DNA of 64,000 nt from assembly GCA_963702305.1 (NCBI GenBank), contig CAVPBX010000018.1, positions 186,001 to 250,000 on the forward strand. Direction: 5' to 3'. Shown piece by piece: positions 25,306 through 35,138 of this stretch. The number at the start of each line of letters is the position of its first letter. Position 1 is the first letter of the stretch. The position numbers were made by a program, and so were the translations under genes. This stretch comes from PALSA-693 sp963702305 (GTDB taxonomy: Bacteria > Actinomycetota > Acidimicrobiia > Acidimicrobiales > Palsa-688). The notes beneath the pieces were generated by a model, which saw nothing but the letters and a program-made list of their open reading frames with translations, did not search any database and was not told the origin of the DNA.

Positions 25306-25604
25306 GGGGCCTCACCCAGGATGCGCGGTACCCGAAACCGATCGGCCTCCACCGCCGGCGCTTGGGCCAGCACCTCGGCCCGGTCCAGGCTGGGGACCAC
25401 CACGTCGTCGCGCAGGACGTTGACGAGCGGCAAGGGGTGGGCGGTCGGCGGCACGCCGGCGGTGTCGAGGGCCTCGACGTCGCGGGCGTGGTCGAGCACC
25501 GCCCCCAACTGCTCGGTAAAGAGCGCCAGCTCCTCGGGCGTCAGCGCCAGCCGGGCCAGCCGGGCCACGTGGGCGACGTCATCGGTCGAGATGCGGGTCG
25601 GCAT
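25302..25604 (-). CDS. gatC: Asp-tRNA(Asn)/Glu-tRNA(Gln) amidotransferase subunit C
   Basis: Small subunit that clasps GatA and GatB. 100 residues from ATG 25604: MPTRISTDDVAHVARLARLA, ELALFTEQLGAVLDHARDVE, then DTAGVPPTAHPLPLVNVLRD and the C-terminal RVPRILGEAP, all typical. First gene of gatCAB; TAGCAT 7 nt upstream predicts a leaderless transcript. An upstream GTG at 25637 is in frame but does not suit the family. Confidence 0.95.
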   Translation of the reverse strand: MPTRISTDDVAHVARLARLALTPEELALFTEQLGAVLDHARDVEALDTAGVPPTAHPLPLVNVLRDDVVVPSLDRAEVLAQAPAVEADRFRVPRILGEAP

Positions 25605-25611
25605 GAGCGCC

Positions 25612-25617
25612 ATGCTA
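25612..25617 (-). promoter_or_regulatory. Candidate -10 element (TAGCAT) for gatCAB
   Basis: TAGCAT on the minus strand, 7 nt before gatC ATG 25604. Confidence 0.42.
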
Positions 25618-25719
25618 GGCGGGGCCCTGCCGCCCACCTGCCGACTTTCGGCCCGGCGCGCTACCTTTCACCCCCTATGTACGCCGGTGTGCTCGATGGG
25701 AAAAAGACGGGGGTGTCGC

Positions 25720-26138
25720 GTGGCCCAGTATCCCTTCCTCAGTGACGAGTGGGTGGAGGCGGCCCGCAAGATCCGGCCGAATTCAAGGGCAAGGCCCCCG
25801 AGATTCCCGTGAGCGTGCGCATGAACCAGATCATCCAGGACGTCCCGTTCGGGTCCGGGACGATCAACGCCCACGTCGACACCTCGTCAGGAGAGTTGGA
25901 GATGGAGACCGGGCACCTGGAGTCGCCCGATCTGACCATCACCATCGGCTACGACACCGCCAAGGCCATCCTCATCGACGGCGACGCCCAGGCGGCGATG
26001 CAGGCGTTCCTCGGCGGGCGGATCAAGGTAGACGGCGACATCACCAAGATGCTGGCCCTGCAGTCCGCCGGCATCGGCGGCGGGGTCGACCCCGCCGCCA
26101 TCGAGTTGGCGAAGCGGCTCCAGGCGATCACCGCCTAG
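25720..26138 (+). CDS. SCP2 sterol-binding domain protein, one frameshift near the start
   Basis: Begins at GTG 25720 with VAQYPFLSDEWVEAARKIR; at about 25775-25777 one G appears to be lost and the next frame continues EFKGKAPEIPVSVRMNQI, INAHVDTSSGELEMETGH, DLTITIGYDTAKAILIDG and AMQAFLGGRIKVDGDITKML, ending LQAITA. Joined, the product is about 139 residues, a single SCP2-like domain that binds lipids or acyl-CoA in a hydrophobic tunnel (family knowledge). Such short stand-alone proteins are common in actinobacteria; the ligand is unknown. Divergent from gatC. Confidence 0.85.
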
Positions 26139-26153
26139 CGGCTCCCCAGTCGT

Positions 26154-26227
26154 GAGGGTCGAGGGGGGCGGCGGCACCGGCAACGGCTGGGGATCGCTGC
26201 CTCAGCACGCCGCCCCCCACGACCCTC
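26154..26227. terminator. Near-perfect 20-bp inverted repeat between convergent genes
   Basis: GAGGGTCGAGGGGGGCGGCG (26154-26173) pairs with CGCCGCCCCCCACGACCCTC (26208-26227) with one mismatch and a 34-nt loop. It lies between the ends of the SCP2 and kinase genes, so a bidirectional transcription stop is the simplest reading; there is no T-run. Confidence 0.5.
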
Positions 26228-26347
26228 TGGCGACGTCACAATGGTACGACATCGGCAGCGCTGCGGCGCGGCAGGGGCTCGCGAAAATTTCGGCGGCAAT
26301 TGCCCGCTTGGCCCTGAATCTCCAGCCTGGCGGAATCTCCGGCCTGA

Positions 26348-28426
26348 CTAGCCCGTGAGGATTTGCACCGGCGACCCGTAATGGACCAGGGCGCCGCTCG
26401 GCGGCGAGGTGCCGATCACGGCATAGATGGGATTGCCGGTCACGCCGCTCACCTGGAAGCCGAAGCTGGCGAGGGCCTGCGACGCGGCCCCGACCGAGTC
26501 CTGGACGACGTTGGGCACCGCGACCAGATGCGGTCCCTTGGAGACGGTGACGGTCACTTTCGAGCCCACCGGCACCGTCGTCCCCCCGGGCGGGTCCGTG
26601 CCGATCACCTGACCCCGGGGCACGCTGTCGCTGTAGTCATCGTGCTCCACGGCCGGGAGATTGGCGGCAGCCAGCGCGGCTTGGGCCGCCGCGAACGACG
26701 CCCCGTTGGGACCCGACAGGGCCGGGACGGCGACGGTCGGCTTCCCGGTGGAGATGACCAGGTCGACGGTCTGACCGGGGAGCAGGGTGCCACCGGTGGG
26801 ACGGCTGCTGATGACCAGGCCGGCTGCGACGGTGAGGCTGGCGGCGTGGGTGACGTGACCGGCCTTGAGCCCGAGGGTGTCCAGTACCGAGGTGGCGGCG
26901 TTGAGGGTCAGGTTGTCGACGCTGGGCACGGGGACCGGCTGGGGGCCGCGGGACACGGTCACCGTGACGGCGGCGCCCTCTTTGAGCTCGCCGGTGGTCG
27001 GCTGCTGGGTCAGGATGGCTCCCGCCGGCGTGCGTGGGTCGTAGGCGCTGCCGGCGACCACCAGGTGCAGGTGGACGGGTCGTAGCATCTGCTGGGCGTT
27101 CGCCTGGCTGAGGCCGACGAGCCGGGGGACGGGGTGGGACGGGGTGAAGACGCCGGTCTCCGTCAGGCCGGCGGCCGTCCCGCCGGCGATCAGGATGACC
27201 AGGACCGCCAGTCCCGCCAGCCAGCGCCGCCGTCTTCGGTGCGGGCGCCGGCCGCGGCCGGCCTCGTCGGGCGCGGCGGCCGCGTTCTCCGCCCAGGACG
27301 GCGGCGGCGGCCCGGCGGACCGGGCGCCCGCATGTTGGGGTCGGTCGGGTCCGGCGGGTCCGGCGGGTCCGGCGGACCGGTCAGGGAGGGGACCGCGCCG
27401 ACGGCCATCGCCGGCGGGCTCCTCGACCAGGGCCCCGTCGACCAGAGCCCCGTCGACCAGAGCCCCGTCGACCAGAGCCCCGTCGACCAGAGCCCCGTCG
27501 AACAGCCGGGGCCGGCCCGGGTAGTCGGTGGGGCTGTCGTCGCGCTCGGGGTCGTCCGACTCCGCCAGCGCGGCCAGGGGCAGCGGGGCCGGCGGCGGCA
27601 GTCGGGCGGCCACCCCGTCCAGGGCCCGGGCCAGGCCGATGGCGTCGAGGCGCGCCGCCGGGTCGATCGTGCCGGCCGCCTCCAGCACCGCGCCCAGCGG
27701 GCCGAGGTCCGCGGCGACGGTGATGGGCCGATCCACCCGGCCCATCAGGGTGGCCAGGGTGGTGTCCACGGCGAAAGGGACGGTGCCGGTGGTGGCCTCG
27801 ATGAGCACCAGCGCCAGGGCATAGACGTCTGCCCGGCTGTCGAGCGACTCGCCCCTGACTTGCTCGGGGGCGGCGTAACGGGCGGTGCCCACCACCGCGC
27901 CGGCCGGCTCGGTCCAGGTGGCTTCGGCCAGGGCCCGGGCCAGCCCGAAGTCGGCGACGGTGACGCGGCCCTCGTCGTCGAAGATCAGGTTGGCCGGCTT
28001 GATGTCGCGGTGCACGAGCCCGCGCCGGTGGGCGTAGTCGAGGGCGCGCGCCACGTCGGCGCCCACTGCGGCCGCCTGGGCCGGTGAGAGCAGCTGACCC
28101 CGATCGAGCAGGGCGCGCAGGCTGCCGCCCTCCAGCAGGTCCATGACCAGGAAGGGCCGCCCCTCGTCCTCGCCCCAGTCGTAGACCCGCAGGATGTTGG
28201 GGTGGCGAAGCGCCGCCACCACCTGGGCTTCGGCCCGGAACCGGCGCCCGAACGCCTCGTCGCCGGCGAGGCCCGGGTGGAGGACCTTGATGGCGACTCG
28301 GCGGCGGAGGCTGACGTCCTCGGCCACGTAGACGTGGGCCGACGCTCCTACCCCAAGGGGGCGAGTCAGGCGGTAACGGTCACCAAGGACGCGCCCCACC
28401 GAATCGGCGATCCGCGACGTCGCCAC
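26348..28426 (-). CDS. Transmembrane Ser/Thr protein kinase with four PASTA repeats (PknB-type)
   Basis: 692 residues. Kinase domain about 15-275 with G-loop LGVGASAHVYVAED, Lys47 in VAIKVL, HRDIKPANL at 139-147, DFG at 159-161 and APE in GTARYAAPEQV, all active-site residues intact. A disordered linker with five GALVD units (311-335) leads to one membrane helix (402-420, WLAGLAVLVILIAGGTAAG) and four PASTA repeats (about 432-494, 497-563, 565-632, 634-692). By family, the outside PASTA repeats sense muropeptides or lipid II and the kinase controls cell wall and division. GTG at 28426 has TAGCCT 6 nt upstream. Lies 63 bp after ligA. Confidence 0.95.
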   Translation of the reverse strand: MATSRIADSVGRVLGDRYRLTRPLGVGASAHVYVAEDVSLRRRVAIKVLHPGLAGDEAFGRRFRAEAQVVAALRHPNILRVYDWGEDEGRPFLVMDLLEGGSLRALLDRGQLLSPAQAAAVGADVARALDYAHRRGLVHRDIKPANLIFDDEGRVTVADFGLARALAEATWTEPAGAVVGTARYAAPEQVRGESLDSRADVYALALVLIEATTGTVPFAVDTTLATLMGRVDRPITVAADLGPLGAVLEAAGTIDPAARLDAIGLARALDGVAARLPPPAPLPLAALAESDDPERDDSPTDYPGRPRLFDGALVDGALVDGALVDGALVDGALVEEPAGDGRRRGPLPDRSAGPAGPAGPDRPQHAGARSAGPPPPSWAENAAAAPDEAGRGRRPHRRRRRWLAGLAVLVILIAGGTAAGLTETGVFTPSHPVPRLVGLSQANAQQMLRPVHLHLVVAGSAYDPRTPAGAILTQQPTTGELKEGAAVTVTVSRGPQPVPVPSVDNLTLNAATSVLDTLGLKAGHVTHAASLTVAAGLVISSRPTGGTLLPGQTVDLVISTGKPTVAVPALSGPNGASFAAAQAALAAANLPAVEHDDYSDSVPRGQVIGTDPPGGTTVPVGSKVTVTVSKGPHLVAVPNVVQDSVGAASQALASFGFQVSGVTGNPIYAVIGTSPPSGALVHYGSPVQILTG
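27425..27499. repeat. Five 15-bp tandem repeats inside the kinase gene
   Basis: The unit GACCAGAGCCCCGTC occurs five times (one copy differs by a base), encoding GALVD five times in the cytoplasmic linker. Copy number may vary between strains. Confidence 0.85.
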
Positions 28427-28432
28427 GCCCGA

Positions 28433-28438
28433 AGGCTA
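28433..28438 (-). promoter_or_regulatory. Candidate -10 element (TAGCCT) for the kinase gene
   Basis: TAGCCT on the minus strand, 6 nt before GTG 28426. Confidence 0.42.
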
Positions 28439-28489
28439 CCGGCGCCCCCCGCCTGCGACGCGGATGCTCCCCGCCGCCGGCGCCGCCCG

Positions 28490-30516
28490 TCAGCCGCTGG
28501 CGGGTCCGATCTCGCCCGTCTCCAGCAGCCGCTCGAACCCGGCCTCGTCGAGGAGCGGGACCCCGAGGTCGTTGGCCTTGGCCAGCTTGGCGGCCCCGGG
28601 CTCGGCGCCCACCACGATCGCGGTCGTCTTCTTGGACACGCTGCCCGGGCTCTTGCCGCCCCTGATCTTGATCGCCTCCTCGGCCCCCTCGCGCGACCAG
28701 CCCTCCAACGTCCCGGTCACCACCACGGACAGCCCGGACAGGATCTGGGGGACGTCGGGCACGTCGGGGCCCTCGAAGTTGCACCCGGCCTTCCGGAGCC
28801 GCTCGACGACCTCCCGGTTGCGGGGCAGGGCGAAGAAGCGCTGCACGCTGGCGCCGATGGTGGGCCCCACGCCCTCCACTCCGGCCAGCTCCTCCGCCGA
28901 AGCCGCCATGATCCGGTCCAGGTGCCGGAAATGGCGGGCGAGGAGCACGCTGCCCGTCCCCCCAGATGGCGGATGGACAGCCCGACCAGCAGGTTGGCCA
29001 ACGGCCGCGACTTCGACGCTTCGACCGCCTGGCGCAGGTTGGCGACCGACGCCTCCCCCCAGCCTTCGAACGCCGCGATCCGGTCGTAGTCCAGGTCGTA
29101 GATGTCGGCCACGTCGGACAGCAGGCCGGCCTGGCAGAACTGCCAGACGGTCCGCTCGCCCAGGTGCTCGATGTCCATGGCGCCCCGCGACGCGAAATGG
29201 GAGATGCGCTGCACCTGCTGGCCGGGGCAGTCGACGTTGACGCAGAACGTGTCGCTCTCCCCGTCCAGGCGCACCAGCGGCTCGCCGCACACCGGGCAGT
29301 GGGTCGGGAAGGTCCAGGGCTGGAGCCCGTTGGGCCGGCGGGCCAGGACCGGGCCGCGCACCTCGGGGATCACGTCCCCCGCCTTGCGGACCACGACCGT
29401 GTCGCCGGGACGGACGTCCTTGATGCGCACCTGGTCTTCGTTGTGCAAGGTGGCCAGCTTGACGTTGGAGCCGCCCACCACCACCGGCTCGAGCATGGCG
29501 AACGGGGTGGCTTTGCCGGTGCGGCCGATGGACACCATGATGTCCTTGAGCAGGGTGGTCTTCTCCTCCGGGGGGAACTTGTAGGCGATGGCCCACCGGG
29601 GGGCGCGTGACGTCGCCCCCAGCTCCCGGCGCTGGGCCAGATTGTCGACCTTGACCACCGTGCCGTCGATCTCGTAGGGCAGCGTGTGCCGCTGGTCCAG
29701 CCACTTCCGGCAGTACTGGTCGACCTCCTCTAGGCCGTGCACCAGCTCGATGTGCGGGTTGACCGGAAAGCCGGCGGCGCGCATCCAGTCCAGGGTCTGA
29801 GTGTGCTCGGTGAAGACGGGGCCGCCCTCGACCGTGCCCAACTGGTAGGCCCAGAAGCCCAGTTCGCGGCTGGCGGTGATGGCCGGATCCTTCTGCCGGA
29901 GCGAGCCGGCCCCGGCGTTGCGAGGGTTCATAAAGGTGCGCCCCCCCGCCTCGGCCTGGCGCCGGTTGAGCTCCTCGAAGGCGGGGATCGGCATGAAGAT
30001 CTCGCCGCGCACTTCGACGACGTCGGGCGCCGGCCGCGGCAACTCGTGGGGGATGGAATCGACGGTGCGCACGTTGGCGGTGACGTCCTCGCCGACCACC
30101 CCATCACCCCGGGTGGCCGCCCTCGTCAGCCGGCCGTCCTCGTAGAGCAGGCTCATGGCCAGGCCATCGATCTTGAGCTCGCAGGTGTAGGCCACCACGC
30201 CGGAGATGTAGCGGTCCATGCGCTTGCCCCAGGCCAACAGCTCGTCGTAGCTGGTGGTCTTGTCCAACGACATCATGGGGGTGCGGTGCCGGACCTCCGC
30301 GAACAAGGCCGAGGGGGCGCCACCCACGACCTGGAGCGGCGAGTCCGGCCGGGCCAGGTCGGGCCGGGCCGCTTCGATGGCGGCCAGCTCGGCCACCAGA
30401 GCGTCGAATTCCGCGTCGCTGATCTCCGGGTCGTCGTCGACGAAGTAGCGCCGAGTGTGGTACTCGATCAACCCGCGCAGCTCCTCGGCCCGGGCCGCCT
30501 CGTCGTGCGTGGTCAC
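28490..30516 (-). CDS. ligA: NAD-dependent DNA ligase LigA, one frameshift
   Basis: Seals nicks during replication and repair, using NAD. From GTG 30516: domain Ia with YHTRRYFVDDDPEISDAEFD, adenylation Lys in CELKIDGLAMSLL, GEIFMP, IDGTVVKVDN, the zinc finger CPVCGEPLV...CVNVDC, helix-hairpin-helix region, and a C-terminal BRCT domain (LSGLSVVVTGTLEGWSREGA). The frame breaks after LSIRHLGG at a C6 run (28958-28963, plus strand) and resumes TGSVLLARHFRHLDRIM; one missing G explains it exactly. As ligA is essential, sequencing error is likely. Restored length about 675, normal. mnmA lies 46 bp upstream. Confidence 0.94.
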
Positions 30517-30562
30517 GTCCGTGACGTTACCCACCGCCTGTGACGGCGCCGGGGCCCCGGCT

Positions 30563-31627
30563 TCAGGCGGCCTGCCCACCGCCGACCACCGCATCGCCCC
30601 GGTACAGGACCACGCTCTGCCCCGGCGCCACCCGCCGAATCGGGGTGAAAAGGTCGACCCCTTCGGCGGACCAGCACGCGGGCACCGGCCGGCCGTGGGC
30701 GCTCATCTGGGCTTCCAGCACCTCACCGGGCGCCGGCGCCCCGTCCACCCACACCGGGTCGCGGACGTCGATCCGGCCCACCAGGGCGGCCGCCAGGGGC
30801 CCAACGGTGACCGTCGCCCCCGCCACGTCGACGTCGACGACGTAACGCCGCCCGTCATCGCTGCCGGCGTCGTCCGGCGGGAGCGCGCCCGGGGTGAGCA
30901 ACCCGAGGCCGCGACGCTGGCCGACCGTGACCAGCTCGACGGCGGGCACCTCCCCGACGGCGCGGCCATCCCCATCCACGATCCGGCCCGGTCGCAGCTC
31001 GATCCGGGAGCCGAGGAACTGCCGGCGACCGCCGGTTCGCGAGATGAAGCACACGTCCTGGCTGTCCGGCTTGGACGCGGTGCGCAGGCCGAGATCGGCG
31101 GCGATCTGGCGAACCTGGGCCTTCGTCAGCTCGCCGACGGGCAGCCGGACCCGCGCCAGCTGCCCCTGGGTCAGCATGTGCAGGACATACGACTGGTCCT
31201 TGGCCGGGTCGGCGCCTCGCCGGAGGGACCAGCCGCCGTCGGCGCGGGGTGCGACCCGGGCGTGGTGGCCGGTCGCCACTGCGTCGAAGCCCAGCTGGGT
31301 GGCCCGGGCGAGCAGGCGGTCGAACTTGAGATGCCGGTTGCACTCGATGCACGGATTGGGGGTCCGGCCCGAGGCGTGGTCGGCCACGTAGGGACCCACC
31401 ACGTGCTCGTCGAACTCGTCGGAGAAGTTGAAGACGTGGTGGGCGATGCCCAACTGTTGGGCCACTCGGCGGGCGTCGTCCACATCCGCAACCGAGCAAC
31501 AGCCGGTGTCGGACGGGCCGCCCCAGAGCTTCATGGTGGCGCCGACGACGTCCTCGCCGACCTCGACCAGCAGGGCCGCGGCGACGGAAGAGTCGACGCC
31601 GCCGGACATGGCGACCAGCACCCGCAC
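30563..31627 (-). CDS. mnmA: tRNA 2-thiouridylase MnmA
   Basis: Thiolates U34 of Lys, Glu and Gln tRNAs with ATP and sulfur from a desulfurase. 354 residues: PP-loop SGGVDSSVAAALL at 8-20, NPCIECNRHLKF with Cys96 and SQDVCFISR with Cys192 as the catalytic pair, GHHARV, and the barrel C-terminal domains (VTVGQRRGLGL). The gene starts 3 bp after the cysteine desulfurase stop, so both are one operon, with the desulfurase as probable sulfur donor. Confidence 0.96.
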   Translation of the reverse strand: MRVLVAMSGGVDSSVAAALLVEVGEDVVGATMKLWGGPSDTGCCSVADVDDARRVAQQLGIAHHVFNFSDEFDEHVVGPYVADHASGRTPNPCIECNRHLKFDRLLARATQLGFDAVATGHHARVAPRADGGWSLRRGADPAKDQSYVLHMLTQGQLARVRLPVGELTKAQVRQIAADLGLRTASKPDSQDVCFISRTGGRRQFLGSRIELRPGRIVDGDGRAVGEVPAVELVTVGQRRGLGLLTPGALPPDDAGSDDGRRYVVDVDVAGATVTVGPLAAALVGRIDVRDPVWVDGAPAPGEVLEAQMSAHGRPVPACWSAEGVDLFTPIRRVAPGQSVVLYRGDAVVGGGQAA

Positions 31628-31630
31628 CCG

Positions 31631-32757
31631 TCAGGCTCCCCGGAGCCGGGCGACCGCGGCGGCCACCGCGGTGGCGGCCAGTTCGATGTCGGCAGCGGTC
31701 GTGGTGGGACCCAAGGTCAGGCGCAGGCTGGACAGGGCCTCCTCCTTGGGCACGCCCATGGCCATCAGGACCGGGCTCGGCTCCATGGCGCCGCTGGCAC
31801 ACGCGGCGCCGGCCGACGCGCACACCCCAGTCTCGTCGAGGAGCACCAGCAGGGCTTCGCTCTCCACACCGGGCACCCGGAGGTGGAGATGTCCAGGGGT
31901 CGGGGCGCGCCGGCGGCGGTCTCGATCAGGCCCGGGATGGTCCGGGTGAGCCGCCGGGCCAGTTCGTCTCGCTGCGCCTGGACCCGGCCGGCGGCCTCGA
32001 CGCGCTCGGTTCGCGCCGTCGTGACCGCCGCGCCCAGCCCCACGATCCCGGCCACGTTCTGGGTGCCGCTGCGCAGCTCCCGTTCCTGGCCGCCGCCGTG
32101 GAGGATGGCCCGCATCGGAGCGTGGCCCCGCGCCGCGAGGGCGCCGGTGCCCTGGGGCCCACCGAGCTTGTGGCCGCTGATGCTGATCAGATCGGCGCCG
32201 GCGGCCGTGACCGGGAGATCGAGCCACGCCGCGGCCTGGACGGCGTCGGTGTGCAGGACCGCGTTGGGGGCCAGCCGCCGGACCAGTCGGGCCACGTCCG
32301 GCCAGGACTGGAGCACTCCTGTCTCGTGGTTGGCGAGTTGCACGGAGACCAAGGTCACCTGCCGGTCGAGAAGGAGCCGCAAGGCGTCGAGGTCGACCCG
32401 GCCGTCGGTGTCGACGGCCGCCACCCGGACCTCCTGACCGCTGGCCGCGGCCGCAGCCATGACGGCCGGATGCTCCACCGCGGCGACGACCACCGGGCCC
32501 GGGCGGGCGGCCAGCGAGCCCAGGATGGCCAGGTTGTCGGCCTCCGTCCCTCCCGACGTGAAGGTGACGCCTCCCGGCTCCACCCCGATGGCGGAGGCGA
32601 CCACGTCGCGCGCCTCGTCCACCGCGGCTCGAGCCGCCCGGGCCACCCGATCCGCGCCCGAAGGGTTGCCGAACTGCCCGGTGAGCCAGGGCATCATGGC
32701 CGCCGCCGCCTCCGGTCGCAGCGGCGCGCTGGCGGCGTGATCGAGGTACGCCAACAC
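31631..32757 (-). CDS. Cysteine desulfurase (NifS/IscS type), one frameshift
   Basis: PLP enzyme that moves sulfur from cysteine, here probably to MnmA. GTG 32757 gives VLAYLDHAASAPLRPEA; FTSGGTEADNLAILG, QLANHETGVLQ, and ISGHKLGGPQGTGAL (PLP Lys) follow, then HGGGQERELRSGTQNVAG. At about 31898-31905 one base is missing: the frame changes at GAPR to TPGHLHLRVPGVESEALLVL and on to the catalytic-Cys loop GVCASAGAACASGAMEPS and SLRLTLGPTTT. Joined length is about 375, normal. The operon nifS-mnmA is separated by only 3 bp. Confidence 0.93.
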
Positions 32758-32765
32758 GACCCCCC

Positions 32766-32771
32766 AGGCTA
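32766..32771 (-). promoter_or_regulatory. Candidate -10 element (TAGCCT) for desulfurase-mnmA
   Basis: TAGCCT on the minus strand, 8 nt before GTG 32757, in the 119-bp divergent region. Confidence 0.4.
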
Positions 32772-32862
32772 ACGGGGATCGCGCGCCTGACCGGGCGGGA
32801 CGCCCAGGGGCGCCGGAGGCGAAAAGCGGGAAGATTGTCCCTTTCGCCGCACCCGTCCCTGA

Positions 32863-32868
32863 TACCGT
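32863..32868 (+). promoter_or_regulatory. Candidate -10 element (TACCGT) for the unknown gene at 32877
   Basis: TACCGT with 8 nt to ATG 32877. Confidence 0.38.
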
Positions 32869-32876
32869 TCGGAAGA

Positions 32877-34031
32877 ATGGGCGAAGGCAAAGCGTCGTCG
32901 CAACACGAAATGCGACCAGAGCCGGACCGGGCTGGGGCGACCGGGTTCGCCGATTGCGTCCTGATGGCCGCCCTGCAAGCCCCCGAAGCGCCCTTCTCGC
33001 CCGCCGCGGCCCGGACGATCGCCGGCTTGATCGGGCTGTTGACGGCCGAGGGTTCCACCGACGAGGTGGCCGCCATCCTGGCCCCGGTGCCCGGGGGCGC
33101 GGTGACCTTTGACGTCCTCGCCGCGGGCGAGGGACCCCAGGCGGCGGATCCCGGCGGGCGGGCCGCCAGCCCGCCGCCGCCACCCGCCGCCCCTCCGCCC
33201 CAGCCGCTCACCGGGCTGGGGGTGGGTCGGGCCTTACGGGAGGCATCCCGGTTGGCCCAGAACCGCGACGATCTCATCTCGGTGGTCGCCATCGGCCCCG
33301 ATGGGCTGCGCCGGCTGGTCCTGGAGCGCAAGCCCGGGGCCCCCTTCCATTTCCTCTTCCCGAGTGAGGGCACCTTCGAGGGCGAACCGGGCGCCCGGGC
33401 CGACGCCGTCGCCCGGTGGCAACGGCTGATCAACGCCGACGCCGCACCGTCGCGCCCGAACGCCTTTCTGGCCCCGATCGTGGCGCTCCCCTCCGGCGGC
33501 GATCACGGATCGGACGCCGGCCCGGGGGCGACCGCCGGGTCGGCGCCGACGCTGGCCGGCAGCACCGCGCTGGTCGTGCCGGGCCCCCTGCCGGAAGTGT
33601 TGGCCGAGACGGTGCGCGACGCCCTGGCGGACGTGACCGTCGAGGTGGACCTGGGCGCCATCGAGCAGGTCGTCAGCGACGCCTTGCGGTCGGCCCTGGC
33701 CACCTCCCGGGGCGCGACACCCCCACCGCAGGTGGCGGCGATCCGCCGGGCGGGTGGGTGACCCACGCCGCCCTCATCGGCGCCGCCGAGCAGCTGCACA
33801 TCCTGATGGAGGCGTTCAACGACCGGGTCCGATCCGGCGGGCGCTCCCTCGAGTCGCTGGCCGACGAGCTGAACGCGCGTGGAACGGAGCGCGGCGGCGT
33901 TCACCGACGCCATGGGCAAGAGTGTCAACACCAGCATCGACCGGCTGCTGCGTCACATCGACGACCGCCTCGACCAGTTGTCCGCACCCCGGCCCCCGCC
34001 ACCCGCAGCGGCGCCGTCCCCCGACCGCTGA
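32877..34031 (+). CDS. Unknown protein, Pro-rich with helical C-terminus, interrupted by two frameshifts
   Basis: No family recognised. From ATG 32877 the protein has a helical N-terminus (LMAALQAPEAPFSPAAARTI, GLIGLLTAEGSTDEVAAILA), a Pro-rich linker with two polyproline stretches (about residues 100-113), and a globular part with DLISVVAIGPDGLRRLVLER and PFHFLFPSEGTFEGE. It meets a stop at 33759-33761, but one base earlier the next frame continues HAALIGAAEQLHILMEAFND and SLESLADELNA, and from about 33878 the first frame resumes ERSAAAFTDAMGKSVNTSID and RLLRHIDDRLDQLSAP. The restored C-terminus is amphipathic and may form a coiled coil. Without repair the product ends at 33761. Divergent from the desulfurase. 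Confidence 0.6.
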
Positions 34032-34116
34032 CCCCAGCCGCGGGGGAGTGACGGGGAGTGCGCCCCATTCCCAACCGGGTGGCGCTACCGTCGCAGGCGT
34101 GCCCCGCTTGTCCGGC

Positions 34117-34122
34117 TACCCT
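34117..34122 (+). promoter_or_regulatory. Candidate -10 element (TACCCT) for galT
   Basis: TACCCT with 8 nt to ATG 34131. Confidence 0.38.
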
Positions 34123-34130
34123 GCAGCTCC

Positions 34131-35114
34131 ATGAGCCAACTTCGGCTCGATCCGATGACTGGTCGTTGGGTCGTGATCGCAGGCGAGCGGTCGCAACGAC
34201 CGTCGGACTTCCTGCCTCGCCGGTTGCCAGTCGAGGACGATCCGATTCGACCCTGCCCGTTCTGCCCCGGCAACGAGGACTCGGTGGCCCCGGTCCTCGA
34301 GAGCTACGGAACGGGCGACACCTGGCAGGTGCGGGTGGTGACCAACCGGTACCCGGCGTTCAGCGGCACCGAGCCGATGGTGGTGACCCACCTGGGCCCG
34401 GTGTACACCCAGGCCCCCGCCAGCGGGGTGCACGAGGTGCTGGTCCTGGCGCCGGACCACAACGCCAGCTGGGCGGATCTGAGCGAGAGCCATGCCGCGC
34501 TGGTGATGGAGGCCCTGCGGGACCGCATGGACGCCCACGCCGCCATCGGGCTGCGGTACAGCCAGGCGGTGGTCAACAGCGGCCGGGAGGCCGGGGCGTC
34601 CATCGAACATCCGCACGGCCAGTTGTTGTCCATGCCGTTCATCCCGGGTGAGGCGGCCAACGAGTTGGCCGGGTTCGCCCGCTTCCAGGGCAACTGCCTG
34701 CTGTGCGCGGTGGTCGACGCGGAGGAGGACGCCTCCCGGCGGCTGGTGTTCGCGGACGACCGGGTCGTCATGATCAGCCCGTTCTGGGGCGGGACGCCGT
34801 ACGAGCTGCTGATCGTGCCCCGCCACCACGAACCCCACCTGCATCACGCCGACCCCGAGGACCTGGCCGGTATCGGCCGGTCGGTGCAGCGGGCCCTGGC
34901 CGCGTTGCGGTCCCGGCTGGGCGACGTCGCCTACAACATCATGTTCCACTCCGCGCCGTTCCGGCCCAGCGGCGACTTCCACTGGCACGTCCACCTGATG
35001 CCCAAGATCTCCACCCGGGGCGGCTTCGAGATGGGATCCGGCGTACTGATCAACGTGGTCCCACCCGAGCGGGCCGCTGACGAGTTGCGCACCGAGGTGG
35101 GGGCGCCGGCGTAA
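34131..35114 (+). CDS. galT: Galactose-1-phosphate uridylyltransferase, GalT type
   Basis: HIT-superfamily nucleotidyltransferase, 327 residues. Zinc cysteines in RPCPFCPGNED (Cys42, Cys45), the nucleophile motif ASIEHPHGQLL (His160-Pro-His162), RYPAFSG near the N-terminus, and the second half with IVPRHHEPHL and GDFHWHVHLMPKI. It should swap UMP between UDP-glucose and galactose-1-phosphate; some relatives use ADP-glucose or other sugars, so the exact substrate is open. No galK or galE is near. The convergent L,D-transpeptidase gene ends 24 bp away. Confidence 0.9.
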   Translation: MSQLRLDPMTGRWVVIAGERSQRPSDFLPRRLPVEDDPIRPCPFCPGNEDSVAPVLESYGTGDTWQVRVVTNRYPAFSGTEPMVVTHLGPVYTQAPASGVHEVLVLAPDHNASWADLSESHAALVMEALRDRMDAHAAIGLRYSQAVVNSGREAGASIEHPHGQLLSMPFIPGEAANELAGFARFQGNCLLCAVVDAEEDASRRLVFADDRVVMISPFWGGTPYELLIVPRHHEPHLHHADPEDLAGIGRSVQRALAALRSRLGDVAYNIMFHSAPFRPSGDFHWHVHLMPKISTRGGFEMGSGVLINVVPPERAADELRTEVGAPA

Positions 35115-35138
35115 GCCGGTTGGGCCAGTTGGTGCGGG

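Noticed and set aside
23965..25812. Long plus-strand frame over gatA and gatC
   Set aside because: Antisense to gatCA; only its last 30 or so codons are real, as the start of the SCP2 gene.
27425..27499. 15-bp tandem units as a possible CRISPR array
   Set aside because: No spacers; the repeat is in frame in the kinase and encodes GALVD five times.
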